Positions 42,614 through 51,465 of a stretch of DNA of 64,000 bases are shown one piece after another. Under the pieces are notes generated by a model, which saw only the letters and a program-made list of their open reading frames with translations, did no database searches and was not told the DNA's origin. The stretch lies in assembly GCF_001440415.1 (NCBI RefSeq), contig NZ_LLYA01000001.1, positions 186,001 to 250,000 on the forward strand, given 5' to 3'. Both the position numbers and the translations under genes were made by a program. How positions within the stretch are numbered: position 1 is the stretch's first letter; every line of letters starts with the position of its first letter. This stretch comes from Bradyrhizobium retamae (GTDB taxonomy: Bacteria; Pseudomonadota; Alphaproteobacteria; Rhizobiales; Xanthobacteraceae).

Positions 42614-45600
42614 TTAGTGCGGCGACACGATGAAGTCGCTCGCATGCAGATTGGCCAGGACGACATTCTTGAGGATGATAGTATCGTTGGTGTCGAGTGT
42701 GAACCGAACGTCAGTAGAATTTATCTGGTTCAGCGGATTAGCTAGCCAACTACTGACAGTGGACGAGTCCACCGCGGCAAACGCCCGCAGATCGATATGG
42801 TCCCGTCCCGGCGCGAAGTCCATGATAGTATCGGTGTTGGGACTGTCTTCCGGCGTGAAGACAAACTGGTCAGCGCCCTCACCACCGGTCAGCGTATCGG
42901 CATAGCCGGTCGCAAAAATGACGTCCTTGCCGGACGTGCCGTTCAAGGTGACTTCCGGGCCTGTTCCAGCGTGGTTGAAAATGAAATTGACCGTATCGGC
43001 GCCGCCAAAACTATCGGCAACCGTGAGCGTGACCATGTCGGTCTGCGGTTCCGCAGCGTCGTGGAGGTATGCGATACCGCTGTCCAGCGTCGTGTTGATT
43101 TCCTCAAAATCAAGGCCGCTGTCGTTTGCCGGTGTCACACTGGTTACCGGGCTAGCACCGGTCGTCGCTGACATCGCAAACGTGGATCCGGCAGCATCGG
43201 CATCCGTGACATAAAGGCCCGAAAAAGTCGTCGTTTCATCAACATCTGTGACGACGAACTTATCGGTTCCGATCACGGGCGCGTCGTTGATCGGTGCGAT
43301 ACCGATAGTCGCAGTTGAGGTTGCGGTCTGACTGCCGCCCGATCCGCTGTTGCCATTGTCGTTGACGGACAGCGTCAGGTTGGTCGATGCGCTCGGATTG
43401 TCTGAATTCGCGGTGTAGCGGATCGTACCGGAATTGTCTCCGGAGAGCAGCGCTTCGATGTAGTCAAGCAGTCCGGTGATCGTGACCGAGGATGTCCCGC
43501 CGCCGGTGACTAACACGTCGTTTCCGCCCTCATTGACGGTCAATATTCCTTCGCCGACGGTGAGGGTGACCGTTTCGGTGCCGCCGTTGCCGTCGATGTC
43601 TGCAACATGCAAGCCGGTGCCACTGATGATCAGCGGTGTCTGTTCGGTCGCCGCATAGTGCGTCGGTGCATCTGCGGTCGGAGCATCGTTGACGGGCGTC
43701 ACCGTCAGAGTCGTAGTAGCTGAAGTGACAGAAAACGCGGTGGAGCCGCCCGCTGCCGAGACATCGGCCGTCGCGCCGTGGACTCCCGTCGTTTGATCCC
43801 ACGCCACGTAGGTGAGCGTGTCCGTCCCACCATCCTGCCCGTCGGGAACGAACCTGACCTTGTCGGTTGCCGCCAACAGCAAGGCGGTGTCGGTCGACAC
43901 GGAAGGGAAAGCGATGAAGCTGCTGCCGTCCGTCGAATATTCCCAATGGCCATGCGCGCTGGTCGTCGCGGTGATCGCGATGCCTTCCAGCGCGCCATGA
44001 TCGACGTCGGAAATGCTGCTGCCGACGAACGAGGCAACGGTCTGCCCGGTATTCGTGGTTTCGTCTTCCGTGATCGTTGTCAGGGAGGACGTCGACGCGG
44101 CCAGCACCGGCGCATCGTTGGTGCCGGTGATGATGACGGTGACGTCCTGCAGAACCGTGCCACCGTGACCGTCGGAAACCGTGATCGTATAGATTTGCGT
44201 GATGGTCTGGTTTAGCGCCAGTGACTGCAGCGTCGGGTTGTCGTTGTCGAGCGTAAAGGTCCAGCCCAGCGAGGCGGTATTGGTGGTGTCGGTAGGGTAT
44301 TCGCTCACGGTCGTGATTGCGAACGTCCCAATCTTGCCAAGGGGCGCCGTCTCCGAATAGCCCGGCAGATCGGCGTTGGCATCCGCCGACTTCAGCACGA
44401 ATGACGCCGTGTGGATGTCGATCAGGTCGAGGTCTTGGATCGCGATCGTGCCGCCGGCCGACAGCGTGGGGGTGCTGGCGTCCTCAATGACCGCGCCTGA
44501 TGCAGCTGCGGCATTGCTGGTGATGGTCGGCTCGTCGTTGGTGCCGGTAATGGTGACCGTGACATCCTGCGCTATAGATGCGCCGTTATTGTCGGTGAAG
44601 GTGACGGTATAGACCTGCGTAATGGTCTGGCCCAGCGCCAGCGACTGCAGCACCGCATCGTTGTTGTCAAGCGTGAAGCTCCAGCCGAGCGTGGCACCGT
44701 TACTGGTATCGCTGGTACTCTCGATCACTGACTGATCGATGGTGAAGGTACCGATATGCGTACTGCCCTCGTTGAATCCCGGCAGATGCGCATTCGAAGC
44801 CGACGCCTTGAACTGCCACCTCGCCGTATGGGTGTCGATCAGGTCGAGGTCCTGGATCGCGATCGTGCCACCGGCCGACAGCGTGGGGGTGCTGGCGTCT
44901 TCGCTGACCGCGCCTGACGCCGCTGCCGCATTGCTGGTGATGGTCGGTGCGTCGTTGGTGCCGGTAATGGTAACCGTGACGTCCTGCGTGACGGTGCCGC
45001 CGTGGTGATCATCGAAGGTGACGGCGTAGACTTGAGTGATGGTTTGCCCGACCGCCAGCGACTGCAGCACTGGATCGTTGTTGTTAAGCGCGAAGCTCCA
45101 GCCGATCGAGCCAATAGTGGTGACGCCCGGATTCTCGCTCACCGATGTGAGCGTGAATGTCCCGATCGCGCTGAGTGGCGCCACCTCCGAATAGCCCGGA
45201 AGATTGGCATTGGCATTGGACGATTTGAGAACAAAAGTCGCGGCGTGGGTGTCGGTCAGGTCGAGGTCCTGGAACGTGATGGTGCCGCCGGCGACCAGCG
45301 TTGCCGCTTCATCTTCCGTCACCGAGTCAGTGGCTGTGGTCAAATTGTCAACGATCGTCGGAACGTCGTTGGTGCCGATGACCACGACTTCCCCGCCATG
45401 GATCGACACGGTGATCGGCGTCGAGATGATGCCGCCGTGACCATCGTCGACCCGCGCGACATAGTTGAGGTTCAGCGTTTCGCCGTCGGCGATGAAGTCG
45501 AACGCGCTGTCGGCAATGCTGTAGGTCCACGTCGCCGAGCCGTTATGGCTGTTTCCGGCCGCCTGCACCACTGTCAGCGGCACCAGGACGGCTTGAATTG

Positions 45601-47428
45601 CCGCCTGCTGCTCCGCCGTCAGCGTCGCGGTGACGTCGTTGCCTTGCGCATCATAGTAGCGGAACGGATCGGTGGCCGAGATCGCCGCGCTGACGACGGG
45701 ACGGTCGGTCAGGTCGACATCGCCGAAGGTGACGGTGCCGGACACGGTATCGATCACCGTATTGCCGGTGCCGATTCGCTCCGTGATCTGGCCGCCGGTC
45801 GCGGAGATCGTCGGCTTGTCATTGGTGCCGGTGACGACGATCGTAAACGGCACAAACGTCGTCTCGTTGAACGGCGCGTAGTTGTTGTCGACCCGCGCCA
45901 TGTAGGTCAGTTTCAGCGTCTCGCCGGCGGCGAGGAAGTCGAACGCGCCGTCGGCGATGTTGTAGGTCCAGGTCGCCGTGCCGAAATTCTTGCCGTTGGG
46001 ATCCTGCACTACGGACAGCGGCACTTCGACTGCTTTGATCGCCGCCAGTTGCTGCGCCGTCAGCGTGGCGGTGACGTCGGCGCCCTGCGCGTTCTGATAG
46101 GCGAAGGAAGAAAACTGCGTACTGACGCTCGGAGTATCGCCGGGATTGATGTCAAGGTAGTTGACGCTGCCGGAGATGCTGTCAAGCGCGGAGCTGGCGG
46201 TCACATCGATCCGTTCGCTGACCGTACCGCCGAACGCCGCGGCCTGCGGCGGCCCGGGAATGTGCACGAGCCTGGGGGGCGGTCCCGGATCCACGGGGGG
46301 AGTAGCCCCGCTCGGGATGTTGAGTAGCTGAAGCGTCACGGGAATGAACTCCCCGCCGGCCAGCTTGATGAATAGCGTTTCCGGAACGATCGAATCGGTA
46401 AAATTGGTGGTGAGCTTGGTGTTCGGGTTGTTCAGGTCGGTAAACTTCAGCGAGAACACGTCGCTGATGATCTTCTGCGCGTCGGGCGATAGCTGCACCG
46501 ACGATTGGAAGCTGACCGTGCCCTGGCCGCTGACGATCGTCTGCGTTCCCGCCTGGTTGACGGTCGCGATCGGCGTCAGCGTGGTCTTGTCGAACAGGAT
46601 GTAGGAGCCGGTGGTGCCGTCGGGCTCGACCAGCACCTGGAATTTCGCCGGCGGCGCGATACCCGAGCCGGGCACCTCGAAGTCGATCTCGACCAGCACC
46701 GCGGTGCCGCGGATGCCCATGGTCGCGACCGGGGTGTCGACCTTCATGTCGCCTTTCTTGGCGGTGGCGCCGGCGACGAACGAGATCGTGCCCTGCACAA
46801 GGCTGAGCAGCGATTTGTTGTCCGACCCGTCGGGGTCGTAGACCATCTCGTTCAGCACCATCCGGGCGTTCGATGCGAGACCGAACACGGAGCCGTCGAT
46901 GAAGGTGATGCCCAGCGTCGAATCGGAGCCGGACTGGACGACGTCGCCTTTATGGACGGTTTCGCCCTGGTTCAGGATGATTGAAACGCCGTTGCGGATC
47001 GCCGTCGCATTTCCCGTCAGCTTGGTGACATGCCCGATCACAGGCGGCGCGATGCTGGGACTGCCGTCCGCTTGCGCGAACTGGGTGTGTCCGCTCAGCG
47101 CGTTGACGATGTCGCCGGTGAGATGGGCGCCATCGGGCGAGGCCAGCGCAGCGCGCTTCTCGCCCTTGAAGTAGTCGCGCAGCACGACCTCGCGGTCGCT
47201 GCTACTGAGGATCAGGTCGACGCCCGATCGCTTGAAGTCGCCGCTGAAGAGCAGATGGGCATCGGAAACAATTATGGCGTCGGACGGCGCGTGTGTCGAA
47301 ACTTTGTCGACTTGGAGCTTGCCGTGGGAAGGAAGATGGCCGTGCGATGACAGCAGTGCCCCAGAACCAATATCCGCGCCGGAAAAAGGGGCGAGGTCGC
47401 CCGATCCGAATTTGCCGGCGTAGTTCAA
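42614..47428 (-). CDS. Large FecR-domain, cadherin-like repeat, RTX-ended surface protein (putative type I-secreted adhesin)
   Basis: The 1604-residue protein has four parts. (1) A prefix with DLILSSSDREVVLRDYF (about residues 75-95). (2) A FecR-type domain (about 130-260) with VIGHVTKLTGNATAIRNG and ending in VDTPVATMGIRGTAV. (3) About seven to nine cadherin/VCBS-like repeats, each closing with VTITGTNDAPTI-type strings. (4) A short RTX tail with GKDVIFATGYADTLTGGEGADQFVF and DFAPGRDHIDLRAF. Part 4 and the repeats mark it as a type I secretion substrate. The start is TTG 47428 with no clear ribosome site. A canonical LapG cleavage motif (TAAG/PAAG) is not seen in the N-terminal region. Confidence 0.88.
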   Translation of the reverse strand: MNYAGKFGSGDLAPFSGADIGSGALLSSHGHLPSHGKLQVDKVSTHAPSDAIIVSDAHLLFSGDFKRSGVDLILSSSDREVVLRDYFKGEKRAALASPDGAHLTGDIVNALSGHTQFAQADGSPSIAPPVIGHVTKLTGNATAIRNGVSIILNQGETVHKGDVVQSGSDSTLGITFIDGSVFGLASNARMVLNEMVYDPDGSDNKSLLSLVQGTISFVAGATAKKGDMKVDTPVATMGIRGTAVLVEIDFEVPGSGIAPPAKFQVLVEPDGTTGSYILFDKTTLTPIATVNQAGTQTIVSGQGTVSFQSSVQLSPDAQKIISDVFSLKFTDLNNPNTKLTTNFTDSIVPETLFIKLAGGEFIPVTLQLLNIPSGATPPVDPGPPPRLVHIPGPPQAAAFGGTVSERIDVTASSALDSISGSVNYLDINPGDTPSVSTQFSSFAYQNAQGADVTATLTAQQLAAIKAVEVPLSVVQDPNGKNFGTATWTYNIADGAFDFLAAGETLKLTYMARVDNNYAPFNETTFVPFTIVVTGTNDKPTISATGGQITERIGTGNTVIDTVSGTVTFGDVDLTDRPVVSAAISATDPFRYYDAQGNDVTATLTAEQQAAIQAVLVPLTVVQAAGNSHNGSATWTYSIADSAFDFIADGETLNLNYVARVDDGHGGIISTPITVSIHGGEVVVIGTNDVPTIVDNLTTATDSVTEDEAATLVAGGTITFQDLDLTDTHAATFVLKSSNANANLPGYSEVAPLSAIGTFTLTSVSENPGVTTIGSIGWSFALNNNDPVLQSLAVGQTITQVYAVTFDDHHGGTVTQDVTVTITGTNDAPTITSNAAAASGAVSEDASTPTLSAGGTIAIQDLDLIDTHTARWQFKASASNAHLPGFNEGSTHIGTFTIDQSVIESTSDTSNGATLGWSFTLDNNDAVLQSLALGQTITQVYTVTFTDNNGASIAQDVTVTITGTNDEPTITSNAAAASGAVIEDASTPTLSAGGTIAIQDLDLIDIHTASFVLKSADANADLPGYSETAPLGKIGTFAITTVSEYPTDTTNTASLGWTFTLDNDNPTLQSLALNQTITQIYTITVSDGHGGTVLQDVTVIITGTNDAPVLAASTSSLTTITEDETTNTGQTVASFVGSSISDVDHGALEGIAITATTSAHGHWEYSTDGSSFIAFPSVSTDTALLLAATDKVRFVPDGQDGGTDTLTYVAWDQTTGVHGATADVSAAGGSTAFSVTSATTTLTVTPVNDAPTADAPTHYAATEQTPLIISGTGLHVADIDGNGGTETVTLTVGEGILTVNEGGNDVLVTGGGTSSVTITGLLDYIEALLSGDNSGTIRYTANSDNPSASTNLTLSVNDNGNSGSGGSQTATSTATIGIAPINDAPVIGTDKFVVTDVDETTTFSGLYVTDADAAGSTFAMSATTGASPVTSVTPANDSGLDFEEINTTLDSGIAYLHDAAEPQTDMVTLTVADSFGGADTVNFIFNHAGTGPEVTLNGTSGKDVIFATGYADTLTGGEGADQFVFTPEDSPNTDTIMDFAPGRDHIDLRAFAAVDSSTVSSWLANPLNQINSTDVRFTLDTNDTIILKNVVLANLHASDFIVSPH
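44416..44570. repeat. Internal direct repeat A of the adhesin gene
   Basis: This 155-base stretch and the copy at 44833-44987 differ at only a minority of positions. They encode the strand-turn end of adjacent cadherin-like units (plus-strand text TGTCGATCAGGTCGAGGTC... to ...CATCCTGC). Near-identity at DNA level shows recent duplication or homogenisation by recombination. Confidence 0.8.
44833..44987. repeat. Internal direct repeat B of the adhesin gene
   Basis: This is the second copy of the 155-base repeat at 44416-44570, 417 bases further on in the plus-strand numbering. That spacing is 139 codons, about one cadherin-like unit, so it could change unit number by slippage or recombination without a frameshift. 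Confidence 0.8.
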
Positions 47429-48112
47429 TGGAACACCAATCTAAATGGTTAAGAAGTATGAAATTTCCCTGCGGGGTTTTCATACCATGCAGGTAGGGAA
47501 CACAAAAGCACGCACGCTGCGAACACCCTTAATATGGGGTAAGTCTGCAACACGACCGAAAAGGTCCGGAAAACTGTCGGGCGAGAGTGTGGCGAGGAGA
47601 AGGCAGGGTTTACCGCGGGCCGACTAAAAAATTAGGCACGGCCTTCTCTAGGCATAAAGATAAGCAGTCACAATACTTTATCTTTGCTGCAGCGCAGAAG
47701 TACCGCTTCCTGAGGAAAGCGACGGCCGCCCGAAGGGCTGACCGTTTCGCCGATCCACAAGGAGCCGCCATCGCTTCAAGGGATCCGGGACAGGTTGCAA
47801 CCGTCCACCGAGCGATTCCGCCGGTAAGGTTAATTCGGGTGACCTGTGACCCTTCCGCAACCGTAAACTTTTGCGCCGTGTCCGCGTCCTGTCTCGGATG
47901 GCCGAGCGGCCCTGATGAGCGCTGATCTGAGTGGATCGATAAAATCCTCTGCAAACCGGCAAGGCCGCGTTCACGCTCCTTCGCAAACTTCCGATAGGCC
48001 TCCCCTCGTTTTAAACGGATCAAAAGCGCCGTTGCCCATCCTGCCCGTTCTGAAATGATCCGGGTTCGAGCAGGCAGAGCAGGCCCGCCGATGCCCGGAC
48101 AAGGGGTGTCAG
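47429..48112. other. Intergenic region, 684 bases, between divergent adhesin and LapG-like genes
   Basis: I find no supported gene here. The minus-strand frame 47610-48269 is open but reads as arginine-rich noise and crosses the LapG start. The region carries an AT-rich segment (about 47630-47690) and a hairpin-like dyad at 47456-47485. It ends with AAGGGGTGTCAG before ATG 48113. It probably holds both promoters and control sites. Confidence 0.55.
47456..47485. promoter_or_regulatory. Inverted repeat upstream of the adhesin start
   Basis: GTATGAAA (47456-47463) and TTTCATAC (47478-47485) form a perfect 8-bp dyad with 14 bases between. It lies about 30-60 bases before the adhesin start codon. 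It may be a regulator operator or a leader hairpin controlling translation; the regulator is unknown. Confidence 0.5.
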
Positions 48113-48916
48113 ATGGGATTGGCAGTCTATGCACGCGCATGGCGTGCGGGCATCGTCGCGTGCGGCCTGGCCTGGTTCGGGCCAGTCGACCTGCGCGCCG
48201 AGACGGGCGAGCCATCCGCGCCGGTGGAGATGATCCAGCGGTCGGCCGAGCCGTTCGGGCTTGTCGCATCTGCCCTCTCCAGCGGCGGACTGCACGACAA
48301 ATGGATCGGCGTGCAGCGCCGGCTCGACGACGAAATGGTGCAGCTTGCGCTCTGCGAAGGCGACCGTGACGGCTGCGTGTCTCCGGCCGCGTTGAAATTC
48401 CTCGACATTGTCGACGCCGCGCGCTTGCGCGAAGGCCGCACGCGGCTCGGCGAAATCAACCGCGCCGTCAATCTCGCCGTCCGGCCGATGAGCGATCTCG
48501 CTCAGCACGGCCAGATCGACGTCTGGACGCCGCCGCTCGCAACGCTCGCGCGCGGCGGCGGCGACTGCGAGGATTATGCGATTGCGAAATTCATAGCCTT
48601 GCGCCGCGCCGGCCTCGCGTCCGACGACCTCAGGATCGTGGTACTGCACGATACCATCCACGGCGAGGACCATGCTGTGGTTGCCGCACGGCTGGAGGGG
48701 CGCTGGCTGACGCTAGATAACCGCCGCATGGCGATGGTCGAGGACGTCGACGTCAGAAACTTTCGGCCGACATTCGCGATCAGTCAGCACGGCGTGATGC
48801 GATATGCCAATACTCCGCTGCTCGCCGACGCCTCGGGCAGTACGCTTGCGGCTCCGCTTGTCTTGAGCTCTCTGGCCGCTCCGCCGACCGGTCATTCGAA
48901 CGTGCCGACTGAATGA
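48113..48916 (+). CDS. LapG-like periplasmic transglutaminase-like cysteine protease
   Basis: The 267-residue protein has a signal-like N-terminus (MGLAVYARAWRAGIVACGLAW, with a cleavable region ending about residue 29). The transglutaminase-like triad is Cys152 in GGGDCEDYA, His187 in EDHAVV and Asp202 in LDNR. The Asp-Cys-Glu trio matches residues needed for Ca2+ binding in LapG. LapG releases LapA-type adhesins by cutting near their N-terminus. ATG 48113 has AAGGGG upstream. It is transcribed divergently from the large adhesin gene. The inhibitor that normally controls LapG (LapD, c-di-GMP-binding) is not present here. Confidence 0.86.
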   Translation: MGLAVYARAWRAGIVACGLAWFGPVDLRAETGEPSAPVEMIQRSAEPFGLVASALSSGGLHDKWIGVQRRLDDEMVQLALCEGDRDGCVSPAALKFLDIVDAARLREGRTRLGEINRAVNLAVRPMSDLAQHGQIDVWTPPLATLARGGGDCEDYAIAKFIALRRAGLASDDLRIVVLHDTIHGEDHAVVAARLEGRWLTLDNRRMAMVEDVDVRNFRPTFAISQHGVMRYANTPLLADASGSTLAAPLVLSSLAAPPTGHSNVPTE

Positions 48917-49086
48917 CGGCACGCAATTGTTGCGCGGCGACGGCAGGCAACAATCTGCTTTCCTTACCTGATCTTCCCTGCCTCACGGCCAATGGTGCGC
49001 TGCAGCCGGCATGCCAGCTTGCATTCGTTCGGTGAAAACGCTCGCTCAAAACATGCGAGACAAATGTTCTATTTCTCGTTTCGCGC

Positions 49087-49106
49087 ATCGCGTTGATTGA
49101 CGCGAT
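49087..49106. promoter_or_regulatory. Inverted repeat before the quinoprotein dehydrogenase gene
   Basis: ATCGCGT (49087-49093) and ACGCGAT (49100-49106) form a 7-bp dyad with a 6-base spacer, about 60 bases upstream of ATG 49165. It could be an operator. The rest of the 248-base gap shows nothing I recognise. Confidence 0.35.
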
Positions 49107-49164
49107 CCTTCTCACCGGCATAGCATTCCACCAGATCCGCTAGAGATCACTGGGAGGGAATAAG

Positions 49165-51345
49165 ATGACATGCTTGCCGCGCGTTGATTCCGCTTGCCTT
49201 TTATTTCCTGAAATTGCCGTTACTTCCTATCGGCCAGCGCGCCTTGCGCAGGCCGTGATCGCAATCGGGCTGAGCCTGACGCTGGGCTGCAGCACAGCCC
49301 TTGCGCAGACACCCGCCAAGGGATCGCCCGAGCACATCAAGGCGGTTACTTCGGCGGTCGACGGCGCATCGATCAAGGCCAACACCGCGACCTCGAGCGA
49401 CTGGCCGACCATCGGCCTCGACTATGCCGAGACGCGCTTTTCCAAGCTCAACCAGATCAACGCCGACAACGTGAAGAAGCTCGGACTGGTGTGGAGCTAT
49501 CCGCTGGAATCCTCCCGCGGCGTCGAGGCGACGCCGGTCGTTGTCGACGGCGTCATGTATCAGACCGCGTCCTGGAGCGTGGTGCACGCCATCGATGCCC
49601 GCACCGGCAAGCGGCTCTGGACGTACGATCCGAAGGTTGATCGCACAAAGGGCTACAAAGGCTGCTGCGACGTGGTCAATCGCGGCGTCGCGCTCTGGAA
49701 AGGCAAGGTGTTCGTCGGCGTCTATGACGGGCGGCTGATCGCGCTCGATGCCGTCACTGGCAAAGTGGTCTGGGAAAAGGACACGCTGATCGACAAGGAG
49801 CATTCCTACACCATCACCGGCGCGCCGCGTGTGTTCAACGGCAAGGTCGTGATCGGCAATGGCGGCGCGGAATATGGCGCCCGCGGCTACGTCACCGCTT
49901 ACGACGCCGAAACCGGCAATCAGGCATGGCGCTGGTTCACGGTGCCGGGCGATCCGTCAAAACCGTTCGAGGATGAATCAATGGCGGCTGCCGCCAAGAC
50001 CTGGGATCCCGCCGGCAAATACTGGATCAACGGCGGCGGCGGAACGGCGTGGGATACCATCACCTTCGATCCAGACCTCAACCTCGTCTATATCGGTACC
50101 GGCAACGGCTCACCGTGGAATCGGGATGTGCGCAGCCCGTCCGGCGGCGACAACCTCTATCTGGCCTCGCTGGTCGCGCTGAACGCCGACACCGGAAAAT
50201 ACGTCTGGCACTACCAGGAGACGCCCGGCGATCACTGGGACTACACCTCCACCCAGCCGATGATCCTCGCCGATCTCACCATCGATGGCACGCCGCGCAA
50301 GGTGATCCTGCACGCGCCGAAGAATGGCTTCTTCTTCGTCGTCGACCGCACCAACGGCAAGTTCATTTCGGCCAAGAACTTCGTCGATGTGAACTGGGCG
50401 ACCGGCTACGACGCCAACGGCCGGCCGATCGAGGTGAAGGAGGCGCGCGGGAGGGAACAGTATGACAGTATCCCGGGCCCGTACGGCGCCCATAACTGGC
50501 ATCCGATGTCGTTCAACCCGCAGACCGGCCTCGTCTATCTGCCGGCGCAGAACATTCCGGTGAATCTCACGCCGGAAAAGGCGGTCAAGCACAACGCACA
50601 AGAGCCCGGCAAATTCGCTTCCGCGGCGGGCTGGAACGTTGGCTTCATGCTCAACGCGACGCCGCCGAAGAGCGCGCCGTTCGGCCGCCTGCTCGCCTGG
50701 GATCCGGTGAAGCAGAAGGAAGCCTGGCGCGCGGAATATGTCGCGCCGTGGAACGGCGGCACGCTCACCACCGCGGGCAACCTCGTTTTCCAGGGCACTG
50801 CGGACGGCCGCTTCATCGCCTACAACGCCACGACGGGCGAAAAGCTCTGGGAGACGCCGGTCGGTACCGGCGTGGTCGCGGCCGCCTCGACCTATCTGGT
50901 CGACGGCAAGCAGTATGTCTCGATCGCGGTCGGCTGGGGCGGCGTGTTCGGAATTGCCGCCCGCGCCACCGAGTTGCAGAGCCCGGGTACCGTCTACACG
51001 TTCGCGCTCGACGGCAAGGCGCCACCGCCGGCCTTCGTGAAGTACCAGACCGAAGGCCTGCTCGCCGGCGTCAAGTACGACCCGAAGGACGTTCCCGAAG
51101 GCACTGCGCTTTACGTCACCGCCTGCGCGCAGTGTCATGGCGTGCCCGGCGTCGACAAGGGCGGCAATGTCAGGAACCTTGGCTACGTTTCCAAGGAGAC
51201 CATCGAGAACCTGAAGAACTTCGTGTTCAAGGGCCCGTTCCACGATCAGGGCATGCCCGACTTCACCGGCAAGCTGACCGAAGCCGACGTGGTGAAGATC
51301 CAGGCCTTCATCCAGGGCACCGCGGACGCGATAAGGCCGAAGTGA
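49165..51345 (+). CDS. PQQ-dependent alcohol dehydrogenase with C-terminal cytochrome c domain (quinohaemoprotein)
   Basis: The 726-residue periplasmic enzyme has an N-terminal signal-like segment (about residues 25-50, ending GCSTALAQ). The eight-bladed propeller follows, with repeated DxxTGK(x)W blade strings. The vicinal disulfide GCCDVVN and WDYTSTQP (catalytic Asp) are present. Two residues after that Asp is Thr, not Asp, which favours calcium over lanthanide. Near the end (residues 654-658) the haem box CAQCH and the Met ligand in GMPDF mark the cytochrome c domain, as in type II quinohaemoprotein ADHs. ATG 49165 has GGGAGGGAAT upstream. Confidence 0.9.
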   Translation: MTCLPRVDSACLLFPEIAVTSYRPARLAQAVIAIGLSLTLGCSTALAQTPAKGSPEHIKAVTSAVDGASIKANTATSSDWPTIGLDYAETRFSKLNQINADNVKKLGLVWSYPLESSRGVEATPVVVDGVMYQTASWSVVHAIDARTGKRLWTYDPKVDRTKGYKGCCDVVNRGVALWKGKVFVGVYDGRLIALDAVTGKVVWEKDTLIDKEHSYTITGAPRVFNGKVVIGNGGAEYGARGYVTAYDAETGNQAWRWFTVPGDPSKPFEDESMAAAAKTWDPAGKYWINGGGGTAWDTITFDPDLNLVYIGTGNGSPWNRDVRSPSGGDNLYLASLVALNADTGKYVWHYQETPGDHWDYTSTQPMILADLTIDGTPRKVILHAPKNGFFFVVDRTNGKFISAKNFVDVNWATGYDANGRPIEVKEARGREQYDSIPGPYGAHNWHPMSFNPQTGLVYLPAQNIPVNLTPEKAVKHNAQEPGKFASAAGWNVGFMLNATPPKSAPFGRLLAWDPVKQKEAWRAEYVAPWNGGTLTTAGNLVFQGTADGRFIAYNATTGEKLWETPVGTGVVAAASTYLVDGKQYVSIAVGWGGVFGIAARATELQSPGTVYTFALDGKAPPPAFVKYQTEGLLAGVKYDPKDVPEGTALYVTACAQCHGVPGVDKGGNVRNLGYVSKETIENLKNFVFKGPFHDQGMPDFTGKLTEADVVKIQAFIQGTADAIRPK

Positions 51346-51397
51346 CGAAGTGATCCCGGGATGGTGAGCAAGCACCAGACCTCAGATGCGCAAATAG

Positions 51398-51430
51398 AGA
51401 GGGCTGCGCGAGATGATCGCGCAGCCCTCT
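51398..51430. terminator. Perfect hairpin terminator between convergent genes
   Basis: AGAGGGCTGCGCGA (51398-51411), a 5-base loop, and its complement (51417-51430) give a 14-bp perfect stem. It lies between the dehydrogenase stop (51345) and the binding-protein stop (51466). On the minus strand it is followed by ATTTG. It is the strongest hairpin of the window and likely a bidirectional terminator. Confidence 0.75.
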
Positions 51431-51465
51431 GTCGTTGAAGCCCTGTCGTTAGAGCGAAGCGCCCC

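Noticed and set aside
45002..46327. 441-codon open frame on the plus strand
   Set aside because: It is antisense to the cadherin-like repeats of the adhesin.
42614..47428. CRISPR-like repetition in the adhesin gene
   Set aside because: The repeats are coding, about 139 codons apart, with no short regular repeat-spacer pattern.
47895..47960. tRNA-like start (GGATGGCCGAGCGG)
   Set aside because: No matching acceptor stem, anticodon arm or TTCGA loop at the correct distances.
47610..48269. 219-codon open frame on the minus strand in the adhesin/LapG gap
   Set aside because: It is Arg/Pro-rich, overlaps the LapG-like start in antisense and has no ribosome site or motif.
50110..51375. 421-codon open frame on the minus strand
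   Set aside because: It is antisense to the quinohaemoprotein dehydrogenase.
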